A DNA stretch of 8,751 nucleotides from an uncultured Bacteroidota bacterium (GCA_903851455.1 CAINOM010000346.1:1-8751); one strand, 5' to 3'. Positions 1-6,710 are shown, counted from the stretch's first letter. Numbers and translations are program-made. Notes: a model not told the origin generated them from the letters alone.

Positions 1-528
1 CACGGAAAACCGGGAGCAAATGAGGCGCCATCTCAACTGATACTGAAGGCAAAAGACCCATCAGACGTACAGTTTGGGCATTACCTGCAGAGCCATGACT
101 ATGCCACCAATTCGCAAAACCTGCGCTGGAGCAAGATACGGGCTATAGTGCAGGTGGTGACCAGCGCTACGGGCGTGCTTGCGTTGCTGCTGATGGGTAT
201 TGGTACGCTTGTATTTATACTATTTATTGAGCTTACCATAGCCCGAGCGCAGCACTCGTTGACACTGCTGCTACAGGTTGGCTATGGGCCTCGTTATCTA
301 AGCCGGTTTATGATCATGCGCTTCCTGCCGATGGTGCTGGGAACGGTGATCGTTTCTATGGTCATTACCATTGTTGCGCAGTTTGTAACGGCTGGCGTAG
401 TTAAGGACCAGGGATTGGTGTTGCCGACATTGCCGGGCTGGCCCGTTTGGGCGGCGCTGGCTGTGAGCACGGGTATACTTGTGCTGCTGGTTACGAAGTC
501 TATCAGCGGGGCGATAAAGAGGCATTGA
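1..528 (+). CDS. FtsX-like ABC transporter permease, C-terminal part (5' truncated by window)
   Basis: The reading frame is open from base 1 to a TGA at 526-528 and gives 175 residues with no start in the window, so the gene begins upstream. The first 45 or so residues are hydrophilic, consistent with the end of an extracytoplasmic domain. Three strongly hydrophobic segments follow, at about residues 52-77, 106-130 and 143-165. A basic loop between the first and second contains IARAQHSLTLLLQVGYGPRY, which resembles the cytoplasmic coupling loop of FtsX/MacB/LolC permeases (RRREIG..RALGAS). This three-helix C-terminal end is characteristic of the FtsX-like permease domain, which works with an ABC ATPase in the inner membrane. 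The substrate and exact subfamily cannot be told from this fragment. A GTG at 148 is only an internal codon, not a likely start. The gene converges on the symporter at 622. Confidence 0.72.
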   Translation, partial: HGKPGANEAPSQLILKAKDPSDVQFGHYLQSHDYATNSQNLRWSKIRAIVQVVTSATGVLALLLMGIGTLVFILFIELTIARAQHSLTLLLQVGYGPRYLSRFMIMRFLPMVLGTVIVSMVITIVAQFVTAGVVKDQGLVLPTLPGWPVWAALAVSTGILVLLVTKSISGAIKRH

Positions 529-564
529 TGCGTGTGATAGCCAGTTGATGTTGGATCGTGTGTC

Positions 565-592
565 GTAGAGACGCAATGCATTGCGTCTCTAC
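565..592. repeat. Perfect 28-bp palindrome between convergent genes (REP-like, possible bidirectional terminator)
   Basis: GTAGAGACGCAATG is followed immediately by its exact reverse complement, CATTGCGTCTCTAC, giving a 14-bp stem with no unpaired loop at the sequence level. It sits 36 bp past the permease stop and 29 bp before the stop of the minus-strand symporter, so it lies at the 3' ends of both transcripts. There is no T-tract on either side, so it is not a classic intrinsic terminator. Palindromes with the GTAGAGACGC...GCGTCTCTAC theme are, from memory, dispersed in several bacterial genomes, so a REP-type dispersed repeat is my preferred reading. Confidence 0.7.
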
Positions 593-621
593 ATAAAGGA
601 GGTCCAATCACACAGTAGAAA

Positions 622-1866
622 TCAGCCTTTCAGTGAATTTTCCCATTTACATACAACCGCAGTGGCGACACTGTTACCAACTACATTCATTGATGCGCGG
701 CCCATATCCAGTAGCGGATCTATACCGAGGAGCAGGGCGAGGCCAGCTTCCGGTATCTTGAAGGTAGCGAGGGTGGCGGCTACTACTACGAGGGACGCTC
801 GTGGTACACCTGCTATACCCTTGCTGGTAAGCATTAATACCAGAAGCATGCTGATCTGGGTGCCTGTATCCAGATGAATACCGTATGACTGAGCGATAAA
901 CAACGATGCAAAGGTCATGTACATCATAGACCCGGCGAGGTTAAACGAGTAGCCGAGTGGAAGTACGAAGCTTACTACTTTTTCATCGCAGCCGAAGCGC
1001 TCGAGTTCTACCATTAGCTTGGGGAAGGCGGCCTCGCTGCTATTGGTAGAGAAGGCGACGAGGGTGGGCTCTTTGATATGCCTGAGCAGGTTAAGGGTCC
1101 TGTTGCGGATGAACAACCAGGTAGCAAACAGCAATATGGCCAGCAGAATGAACAGCCCGAGATAAAACTCACCAATGAACATGGAGTAGGTGCTGAGTAT
1201 ACCCAGTCCCTGCCGTGCGATGACGACGGTCATAGCGCCGAAAACAGCCACGGGGGCGAAGTTCATAATGTAGCCGGTCATCTTAAGGATAACATGCGCG
1301 ATAGCGTCCAGCGCACGGATAACGATATCGCCTTTTTCTCCGAGGGCTGCCGTGGCTACGCCGAAGAATAAAGAGAAGACCACCACCTGTAATATCTCGT
1401 TCTTCGCCATGGCATCGATCAGGCTGGTAGGGAAGATATGGGTAATGAAGTCACAAACGCTGAGCGAGGCCTGTTGTGTAGCGGTAGTTGTGGCGGGGAT
1501 AGGCAAATGCATACCTGCACCTGGCTGGAAGAAATTGACCAGCAGCATGCCCAGTGCCAGGCTCACAAACGAACCACCGATGAACCACAACATGGTTTTG
1601 CCGCCAATGCGGCCCACAGTCTTAAGGCTGCCTTGCTTGGCTACACCTACCACCAATGTTGTAAACACCAGCGGTGCGACGATCATCTTGATAAGACGCA
1701 GGAAGATATCTGCCAGCAGGTAGAACGGTTCCAGTATCTTGTCATTTGACGCTGCGGGCCTCCCCGCAAAGTATGAGTTGAGGATAAAGCCCAGCCCAAT
1801 CCCGGCCACCATGGCGATGATGATATAAAGTGTGAGGCGGTTACTTTTGTTAGGAGTGGTACTCAT
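622..1866 (-). CDS. Dicarboxylate/amino acid:cation symporter (DAACS, GltP-like)
   Basis: This 414-residue inner-membrane secondary transporter is predicted to import glutamate, aspartate or C4-dicarboxylates with H+ or Na+. Family marks are the HP1 motif FSTNSSEAAFP, the TM7 region LPLGYSFNLAGSMMY, the HP2 stretch LTSKGIAGVP, and the TM8 signature LDMGRASMNVVGNSVAT followed by CKWE. The TM8 and HP2 sequences resemble E. coli GltP, where the aspartate after VG is also Asn. The length is normal for the family. I chose ATG at 1866 (MSTTPNKSNRLTLYII); an in-frame ATG at 1905 would add 13 residues that look unlike the family N-terminus and would span a promoter-like element. The TM7 motif reads NLAGS where the family normally has NxDG(S/T), so an expected acidic residue is missing (residue 311). 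The gene is monocistronic, convergent with the permease and divergent from the small ORF at 1964. Confidence 0.9.
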   Translation of the reverse strand: MSTTPNKSNRLTLYIIIAMVAGIGLGFILNSYFAGRPAASNDKILEPFYLLADIFLRLIKMIVAPLVFTTLVVGVAKQGSLKTVGRIGGKTMLWFIGGSFVSLALGMLLVNFFQPGAGMHLPIPATTTATQQASLSVCDFITHIFPTSLIDAMAKNEILQVVVFSLFFGVATAALGEKGDIVIRALDAIAHVILKMTGYIMNFAPVAVFGAMTVVIARQGLGILSTYSMFIGEFYLGLFILLAILLFATWLFIRNRTLNLLRHIKEPTLVAFSTNSSEAAFPKLMVELERFGCDEKVVSFVLPLGYSFNLAGSMMYMTFASLFIAQSYGIHLDTGTQISMLLVLMLTSKGIAGVPRASLVVVAATLATFKIPEAGLALLLGIDPLLDMGRASMNVVGNSVATAVVCKWENSLKG

Positions 1867-1873
1867 TGAAACG

Positions 1874-1906
1874 CAAAATAATGCTTGTTTCTGACTAATA
1901 GGCAAA
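1874..1906 (-). promoter_or_regulatory. Promoter-like element for the symporter gene
   Basis: Reading the minus strand, TTTG (1906-1903) is followed after 21 nt by TTATTTTG (1881-1874). This is close to the Bacteroidetes pattern TTTG-N19-21-TAnnTTTG, but the second base of the -7 box is T rather than A. It ends 7 nt before the ATG at 1866, which would imply a very short or absent leader. It supports the 1866 start over the 1905 start. This is a pattern match only. Confidence 0.35.
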
Positions 1907-1940
1907 TTGCAATCAGAACGAAATGAGGGCGATTATTTGC

Positions 1941-1948
1941 TATCTTTA
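1941..1948 (+). promoter_or_regulatory. Possible -7 box upstream of the small ORFan gene
   Basis: TATCTTTA matches TAnnTTTG except for the final base and lies 15 nt before the ATG at 1964, a spacing like that of the other -7 boxes in this window. No TTTG is found about 20 nt upstream, so the support is weak. Confidence 0.25.
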
Positions 1949-1963
1949 TAGAAAGAACAAAAA

Positions 1964-2230
1964 ATGCAAACGCTAACGATCGCAAATGACGTTAAAGCAA
2001 TCCCTCCTGCTGTTCCCTGTGGTCGGTCAAGCATTTATGAATTCCGGCAATGGATACGACGAGCTGAGGAAATGCCTTCGGTTAGTCTTGGAGAAGCAAG
2101 ATTAATGTGGAGACAAAAGACGGAGGCTTTAGCCAAAATTCAAACTGCAGAAATATCGAGGCGTGGTAATTTGGCTAAAGCCCGCAAGCTTTTCGCTAAG
2201 ACTCCCCGACCTAAAGGTTGGGGCTATTGA
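1964..2230 (+). CDS. Hypothetical small protein, unrecognised (88 aa)
   Basis: I do not recognise this protein. It is 88 residues and basic, with no signal peptide or membrane segment. An N-terminal stretch (1-25) is followed by a charged, probably helical region (about 25-70) rich in Arg, Glu and Ala, including EFRQWIRRAEEM and ARLMWRQKTEALAK. It ends in a basic tail, KTPRPKGWGY. The ATG follows an A-rich stretch with no clear Shine-Dalgarno, as is usual here, and has a TATCTTTA box 15 nt upstream. Codon choice differs from the neighbours, with CTA, CGA, AGA and AGG among a small number of Leu and Arg codons, suggesting foreign or recent origin. It stands alone between the divergent symporter and the convergent PLP enzyme, and no competing minus-strand frame covers the region. 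It could be an ORFan, a remnant of an accessory gene, or a chance frame. Confidence 0.5.
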   Translation: MQTLTIANDVKAIPPAVPCGRSSIYEFRQWIRRAEEMPSVSLGEARLMWRQKTEALAKIQTAEISRRGNLAKARKLFAKTPRPKGWGY

Positions 2231-2276
2231 CTAGATTAGTGTAATTTGACGGGCATCCAGATAGCAACTGAAAATC

Positions 2277-3176
2277 TCAGTAAACTAACTTATCCTTTAC
2301 AGATGCATTTCCCTGCAAGCCGCCGGTATGAATACAAAGTACCCGCGCATCAGTGGCAAAGAAACCGTTTGTGATCATTTGCCGCAGGCCATACATCATC
2401 TTCGAGGTGTAGACAATATCGAGGGGCATATTGTTGGTGCGATAAAAATCGTTCATGAACTGGAGCAACTCATCGTTCCATTTCCCGAAGCCGCCGAAAT
2501 GCCAGTCGTCAATCAATTGCCAGTTGGTGTTGTTGCCTTCGCGCAGGTGTTCTGATATGTATTCTTTGAGATAAGCGCCTTGTTTCATGGGTGCAAAGCC
2601 GAGGATATGTTGCTTGTGGGGCAGTTTGTTTCTTAGTCCGGTAAGTGTGGTACCTGTGCCTACCGATACTGCTATGTGGGTATAGCTGTCGTTAATAAAT
2701 CGGTCTATCAGTCCGGCGCCTACCCTGCCCCATTCGTTCGCACCGCCTTCCGGTATGATGAACAGTTCATCGAAGTGCGCGGCCAGATCGCGGATCCAGG
2801 CTGTGTCTTCTTTGCGTTCGTACTCTTCTTTGGTTACAAAGATGAGTTGCATTCCCGCATCTTTACAGTCAATGAGCGCCCGGGTCAGCACATCGTAGCG
2901 GCCCCTTACTATACCGATACATTTTATGCCGAACATCTTTGCAGCACAGGCCGTTGCAATGAGGTGATTGGAATATCCCCCGCCGAAAGTGACGACTGTT
3001 TTAAACCCTGCATCCAGGGCATGCCTTATGTTGAGGCGAAGTTTGAACCATTTATTGCCTGATATTACGGGATGGAGCTCATCGAGGCGCAGCATGTCGA
3101 GAGCTGCTACCTGCCCGCCGTACCAGTCTGTGGCTATGGGTTGTATGATGGCTTTACGCTCGTCAATTGTAACCAT
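2277..3176 (-). CDS. PLP-dependent ACC deaminase / D-cysteine desulfhydrase family enzyme
   Basis: This is a 299-residue fold-type II PLP enzyme of the tryptophan synthase beta superfamily, predicted to be cytoplasmic. HPVISGNKWFKL places the likely Schiff-base lysine at K42. GGGYSNH (65-71) corresponds to the substrate-binding GG..SNH segment, VGTGTTLTG (172-180) is the phosphate-binding loop, and IHTGG (282-286) is the conserved C-terminal motif. It is slightly shorter than well-studied D-cysteine desulfhydrases (about 325-340 aa), and it has GNKWFKL instead of the canonical GNKxRKLE. The substrate is therefore open: D-cysteine, another D-amino acid, or ACC. The ATG at 3176 lies inside the end of era, a 14-nt overlap in a different frame, so it is probably co-transcribed and translationally coupled with era. 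Confidence 0.88.
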   Translation of the reverse strand: MVTIDERKAIIQPIATDWYGGQVAALDMLRLDELHPVISGNKWFKLRLNIRHALDAGFKTVVTFGGGYSNHLIATACAAKMFGIKCIGIVRGRYDVLTRALIDCKDAGMQLIFVTKEEYERKEDTAWIRDLAAHFDELFIIPEGGANEWGRVGAGLIDRFINDSYTHIAVSVGTGTTLTGLRNKLPHKQHILGFAPMKQGAYLKEYISEHLREGNNTNWQLIDDWHFGGFGKWNDELLQFMNDFYRTNNMPLDIVYTSKMMYGLRQMITNGFFATDARVLCIHTGGLQGNASVKDKLVY

Positions 3177-4047
3177 ACTCTTTCAGGTAGTTGTCGTTGT
3201 CCCGCCATTTGGGGCGCACTTTTATGAACAGCTCCAGGTGCACTTTCTTTTGCAGGAATTCTTCCATGGCAATGCGGGAGTTGATGCCGAGTTGCTTTAT
3301 CATGCTACCGCCCTTGCCCAGCAATATCATTTTCTGCGTTTCGCGGCTTACAATAATGTCTGCTTTAATGACGGTAAGTGTTGTCTTTTCTTCAAAGGCC
3401 TGTATCAGTACTGCCGCATGATAGGGTATCTCTTCTTCGTACAATGCATAGATCTGCTCACGAATCAGCTCGCTCACAAAAAAGCGCTCGGTGCGGTCTG
3501 ATATGCTGTCATCCGGGTAGAACGCAAAGCCCTCGGGCAGGGCCTTCAGAATAAGCGGCAATATCTTTTCCGTATTCGTTTTCTTTTGAGCGGATACAGC
3601 AAGTATTTCCCAATTGGGATATCGTTCTTTATACTTACTGATCTCGGCTTCTATAGTGCTCTTATCCTTTACTTTATCGGTTTTATTCAGCAGCAATATG
3701 GCCGGCACTTTCAGTTTTAGTGAGTTACTGATGGTTTCAAAATCCTCAATAGGCTGCGTGATATCGTGCATTAAAATGGCTACATCAGCATCTTCAAGTG
3801 CGCTCTTTACCTGCAGCATCATTTTCTGGTGCAGTTTGTATTTGGGCTCAATAATACCCGGAGTGTCTGAAAAAACGATCTGGTAGGTGGGCTCTGTAAG
3901 GATACCAAGTATGCGGTGACGGGTAGTTTGCACCTTCGGAGAGATAATAACCAGCCGCTCACCCAGCAGTAAGTTCAGCAGCGTGGACTTACCGGCATTG
4001 GGCGCACCAAATATATTTACAAAACCGGATTTGAATGGTTCAGGCAT
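3163..4047 (-). CDS. era: GTPase Era (30S ribosome assembly)
   Basis: Era is a GTPase that binds the 3' end of 16S rRNA and helps 30S subunit maturation. The 294-residue protein shows all G motifs: G1 GAPNAGKS (14-21), switch I with TTRH (41-44), G3 DTPG (61-64), G4 NKTD (121-124) and G5 SA (152-153). A C-terminal KH domain follows, with its RNA-binding loop GKGG at 244-247 and the typical ending IKVRPKWRDNDNYLKEYGY. Length and domain order are normal for Era. The ATG at 4047 fits the family start (MPEPFKSGFVNIFGAPNAGK). The stop overlaps the start of the downstream PLP enzyme by 14 nt. A TATTTTTA stretch on the minus strand (4062-4055) could be a weak -7 box, but no -33 element is apparent. 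Confidence 0.97.
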   Translation of the reverse strand: MPEPFKSGFVNIFGAPNAGKSTLLNLLLGERLVIISPKVQTTRHRILGILTEPTYQIVFSDTPGIIEPKYKLHQKMMLQVKSALEDADVAILMHDITQPIEDFETISNSLKLKVPAILLLNKTDKVKDKSTIEAEISKYKERYPNWEILAVSAQKKTNTEKILPLILKALPEGFAFYPDDSISDRTERFFVSELIREQIYALYEEEIPYHAAVLIQAFEEKTTLTVIKADIIVSRETQKMILLGKGGSMIKQLGINSRIAMEEFLQKKVHLELFIKVRPKWRDNDNYLKEYGYN

Positions 4048-4193
4048 AAGTGCGTAAAAATAAGAAGTAATGATTGATAATTGAGCGGCCAGTTAAAGAC
4101 ACCCAACCTTAACAACAATGCAACGCCTTAATGACCAGATGGAAATACCTTTCGGAGATAACTCACGATAACAACAAGAGGAAAAAAACTACC
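4048..4193. other. Intergenic region between the small lipoprotein and era, no gene seen
   Basis: This is 146 nt with no supportable coding frame. On the minus strand a T-rich run follows the lipoprotein stop, but I see no stem before it, so a terminator cannot be claimed. Any era promoter should be here. Confidence 0.4.
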
Positions 4194-4349
4194 TTAGAAT
4201 TGGGACACAATTACCGGAGGAGTGATCAGGTGATTGGGGCAGCCGTACTTCTTTGATCCATTGCACGAAGAAGCGAACAGAACTGTGATAGTGGCTACGG
4301 CGATGATTATCGGCAACACAATACGCCTTTTGTTAGAAAATAGCTGCAT
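4194..4349 (-). CDS. Small predicted lipoprotein (51 aa)
   Basis: This 51-residue frame has a clear lipoprotein signal: a basic start (MQLFSNKRR), a hydrophobic core (VLPIIIAVATITVLF, about 11-25), and a lipobox FASSC with the acylated cysteine at C29. The mature part is only about 23 residues, begins CNGSKKYGCP, and ends in a hydrophobic, proline-containing tail (LITPPVIVSQF). Short Bacteroidetes lipoproteins with an SKKYGCP-like start are, as far as I recall, a recurrent type of unknown function, perhaps structural or an outer-membrane accessory. A stop lies just upstream in frame (TAA CGT ATG), so the ATG at 4349 is the first possible start. No Shine-Dalgarno is visible. The gene is divergent from mpl and lies 146 nt upstream of era, on the same strand. 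It is short enough to be missed by standard length cut-offs. Confidence 0.75.
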   Translation of the reverse strand: MQLFSNKRRIVLPIIIAVATITVLFASSCNGSKKYGCPNHLITPPVIVSQF

Positions 4350-4381
4350 ACGTTAGAATTATGAATAGTAAAAAGCTCGTT

Positions 4382-4389
4382 TAACTTTG
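4382..4389 (+). promoter_or_regulatory. Bacteroidetes-type -7 box for mpl
   Basis: TAACTTTG matches TAnnTTTG exactly and ends 19 nt before the mpl ATG at 4409. No TTTG is visible about 20 nt upstream, so only the -7 half is supported. It lies in the 59-nt divergent region shared with the small lipoprotein gene. Confidence 0.5.
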
Positions 4390-4408
4390 TACGAAGATAC
4401 GAAAAAAT

Positions 4409-5788
4409 ATGAAACACATACATTTTATAGCCATTGGCGGCGCCATCATGCACCAACTGGCTCTGGCCCTGCAAAGGCAGGGTTATATAGTTACCGGCAG
4501 CGATGATGAGATCACCGACCCAGCCAAAGGCAATCTTAAGGCGGCAGGACTGCTCCCGGAGCATTTCGGCTGGTTTTCAGATAAAATAACACCTTCGCCC
4601 GGCTCCGGAAAAACGGCACCCGATGCCATTGTACTTGGCATGCACGCCAAGGCTGATAATCCGGAACTCATAGCCGCGAAACAGGCCGGCATCCCGGTTT
4701 ATTCTTTCCCACAGTACGTGTACGAGGTAAGCAAAAACAAGAAGCGTGTGGTGGTAGCCGGTAGCCACGGCAAAACCACCATTACTTCTATGATCATGCA
4801 CATCCTGAAGCACCAGGGCATCAACTTTGATTATCTGGTAGGTGCACGCGTAGCGGGTTTTGAGCAATCCGTTCAGCTTACAGATGCGCCATTGATCGTG
4901 CTGGAGGGTGATGAATACCCTGCGTCGGTAGAGGAAAAACGTCCTAAGATATTTTTCTATCACCCGCATATCAGCGTGCTGAGCGGCGTAGCCTGGGACC
5001 ACATCAATGTATTTCCGACCTACGAGATATACTTCAACCAGTTTGAACAATACCTGCAGGGGCTGGACAACGGCGTGAAGGTATTTTACAACAACGAAGA
5101 CAGCGAAGTGCAACGCGTAATCGCAGGCAATGGCCAGAATATAGCTCCGGTGCCATACCAGACGCCACCTTTCCATTATGAAGATGGTTTCCCGGTAATG
5201 GATACTGCGGCTGGGCCTGTAAAAGTTTCCGTATTCGGACGGCACAACCTGCTGAATATGCAAGCGGCTATAGATGTGTGTATGGAACTGGGCGTGGCCG
5301 AAAAGGATTGCTACGCCGCCATTGCCTCATTTACTGGTGCCGCACGAAGGCTGGAGAAGGTAAAAGAAGAAGAAGGGCTGCTGGTATACCGCGACTTCGC
5401 TCATGCGCCCAGCAAACTGAAAGCGACGCTTAATGCAGTAAGAGAGGCTTATCCGGATCATCACCTGGTGGCTTGTTTTGAGCTGCATACATTCAGCAGT
5501 CTCAATGAAAAATTCCTTTCGGAATATGAGCACAGCATGGATGCCGCTGACGACGCCATAGTCTACTTCAGTCACCACGCACTTGACCTTAAAGGCCTGC
5601 CCCCGCTGGACCGGGAGGCGGTACGAAAATATTTTGCACGAAATGACGTTAATGTGATCGATGAACGGCCGAAACTGGAGGAAACGGTTAAAAAACTTAT
5701 AACCAATAAAGACAAGCCTGTTTTTTTATTACTGATGAGCTCCGGAACTTTCGATGGAATTGACTGGAATGCTGTAAGTTCGCATTAA
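4409..5788 (+). CDS. mpl: UDP-N-acetylmuramate:L-alanyl-gamma-D-glutamyl-meso-diaminopimelate ligase
   Basis: Mpl is a cytoplasmic Mur ligase that joins the recycled tripeptide L-Ala-D-Glu-mDAP to UDP-MurNAc, returning cell-wall material to peptidoglycan synthesis. The 459-residue protein has the N-terminal nucleotide-binding start IHFIAIGGAIMHQLA with GSDDEI (30-35) and the ATP loop GSHGKTT (118-124). It then shows LEGDEY (165-170), DHINVFPTYEIY (197-208), GRHNLLN (277-283), GAARRLE (310-316), DFAHAPSKL (329-337) and the C-terminal MSSGTFDG (443-450). The DFAHAP and GAARRLE versions, and the IHFIAIGG start, point to Mpl rather than MurC. Length is normal for the family. The start is the only ATG before the conserved N-terminus and follows an exact -7 box. 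It leads the plus-strand gene series but is separated from the exonuclease by 136 nt holding a large inverted repeat. Confidence 0.93.
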   Translation: MKHIHFIAIGGAIMHQLALALQRQGYIVTGSDDEITDPAKGNLKAAGLLPEHFGWFSDKITPSPGSGKTAPDAIVLGMHAKADNPELIAAKQAGIPVYSFPQYVYEVSKNKKRVVVAGSHGKTTITSMIMHILKHQGINFDYLVGARVAGFEQSVQLTDAPLIVLEGDEYPASVEEKRPKIFFYHPHISVLSGVAWDHINVFPTYEIYFNQFEQYLQGLDNGVKVFYNNEDSEVQRVIAGNGQNIAPVPYQTPPFHYEDGFPVMDTAAGPVKVSVFGRHNLLNMQAAIDVCMELGVAEKDCYAAIASFTGAARRLEKVKEEEGLLVYRDFAHAPSKLKATLNAVREAYPDHHLVACFELHTFSSLNEKFLSEYEHSMDAADDAIVYFSHHALDLKGLPPLDREAVRKYFARNDVNVIDERPKLEETVKKLITNKDKPVFLLLMSSGTFDGIDWNAVSSH

Positions 5789-5794
5789 AATTAG

Positions 5795-5911
5795 TGGAAT
5801 TGGGAATTTGTAATTTGTAATTAAGATTGTTGTCGGTGAAAACAAATGGTTACTAATCAAAATTCCAATACGGGAACAATTTAAATTCTCAACTACCAAT
5901 TACTAATTCCA
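5795..5911. repeat. Imperfect AT-rich inverted repeat (37-nt arms, 43-nt spacer)
   Basis: The left arm is 5795-5831 and the right arm is 5875-5911. Read as its reverse complement, the right arm matches the left at 28 of 37 positions by hand alignment. Both begin TGGAATT and end in ATTGTT, with AATT spaced about every seven bases (for example GGAATTTGTAATTTGTAATT on the left). It fills nearly all of the space between mpl and the exonuclease gene. It could be a MITE- or REP-like dispersed element, or a leader structure. Weak stems rich in A and T, and no terminal T-tract, argue against a standard terminator. Confidence 0.55.
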
Positions 5912-5916
5912 TAAAA

Positions 5917-5921
5917 AGGAG
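5917..5921 (+). promoter_or_regulatory. Shine-Dalgarno sequence of the exonuclease gene
   Basis: AGGAG lies 3 nt before the ATG at 5925. It is the clearest ribosome binding site in a window where most genes lack one, and it supports this start. Confidence 0.5.
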
Positions 5922-5924
5922 ACA

Positions 5925-6710
5925 ATGCCAAAGCTTACACTAAAAAGACCTATCGTTTTTTTCGACCTTGAGACAACAGGAACTGACAATGCCAAAGACC
6001 GCATAGTAGAGCTTGCTTTTATCAAACTTTCGCCCGATGGCAAACGCGAGAAATTCACGAAACGCCTGAACCCAGGTATGCCTATACCACCAGAGGTAAC
6101 CGCTATTCATGGTATATCGGATGAGGATGTGAAGAACTGTCCATCATTCAAGCAGATAGCCACCACGCTATACGACTGGATGAAGGGTTGCGACCTTGGC
6201 GGCTACAACTCCAGTAAGTTCGACCTGCCACTATTGGCCGAGGAGTTTTTACGGGCGGGCATCAATGTTGACTTTACGGAGCGCCATATGGTGGACGTGC
6301 AGCAGATATTTTTCAAAATGGAAGCACGTACACTTAGCGCAGCATACAATTTTTATTGCAACAAGACGTTAGAGAACGCGCACAGTGCGGAGGCGGATAT
6401 ACTGGCGACGATGGATGTGCTGGAAGCGCAACTGGAAAGGTACCCGGACATTGGCAGTGATGTGCCAACGCTGCACCAGTTTACCCATACCGATGAATAC
6501 GTGGACTATGCGCGCCGAATCATTATGAAGGACGGACACCCGGTCTTCAATTTTGGCAAGCACAAGGGCCGCAAAGTGGAAGATATTTTTAACGCTGAAC
6601 CACAATATTATGATTGGATGATGCAGGCAGATTTTGCGTTGCATACCAAGCAGAAGATATCTGAAATACTCAACCGGATGAAGCTGAAAAAGTCCGGGTT
6701 GAAAAGCTGA
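5925..6710 (+). CDS. DEDDh 3'-5' exonuclease (DnaQ/RNase T superfamily) with ExoX-like C-terminus
   Basis: This 261-residue cytoplasmic nuclease is predicted to remove nucleotides from 3' ends. ExoI is FDLETTG (13-19) with D14 and E16. ExoII is GYNSSKFD (93-100) with D100. ExoIII is HSAEAD (153-158) with H153 and D158, so the four metal ligands and the catalytic histidine of the DEDDh type are all present. IHGISDEDV (61-69) is also typical of DnaQ-like domains. The C-terminal part (about 205-245) contains FNFGKHKG, a motif found after the nuclease domain in exodeoxyribonuclease X-like proteins. There is no polymerase or GIY-YIG fusion. It is a stand-alone enzyme, so a role in repair or RNA/DNA trimming is likelier than being the replicative proofreader, but this is inference. 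It is preceded by an AGGAG ribosome binding site and a large inverted repeat. Confidence 0.9.
   Translation: MPKLTLKRPIVFFDLETTGTDNAKDRIVELAFIKLSPDGKREKFTKRLNPGMPIPPEVTAIHGISDEDVKNCPSFKQIATTLYDWMKGCDLGGYNSSKFDLPLLAEEFLRAGINVDFTERHMVDVQQIFFKMEARTLSAAYNFYCNKTLENAHSAEADILATMDVLEAQLERYPDIGSDVPTLHQFTHTDEYVDYARRIIMKDGHPVFNFGKHKGRKVEDIFNAEPQYYDWMMQADFALHTKQKISEILNRMKLKKSGLKS

Noticed and set aside
1352..1749. Two plus-strand open frames of about 100-120 aa
   Set aside because: Both are antisense to the symporter gene, whose conserved motifs and membrane segments are convincing.
1867..1905. 13-residue N-terminal extension of the symporter from the ATG at 1905
   Set aside because: The extension is unlike family N-termini and would cover a promoter-like TTTG-N21-TTATTTTG element. 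It remains possible but is less likely.
2968..3501. 177-aa plus-strand open frame
   Set aside because: It lies antisense across the 3' end of era and the 5' part of the PLP enzyme, both well supported. It shows no coherent protein features.
4577..5263. 228-aa minus-strand open frame
   Set aside because: It is antisense to mpl, whose motifs are complete. The translation has no recognisable domain and an irregular composition, as expected for a shadow frame.
5795..5911. CRISPR-like or tandem repeat array
   Set aside because: The AATT-rich units are short, degenerate and contiguous, with no unique spacers of constant length. They are better described as an inverted repeat.
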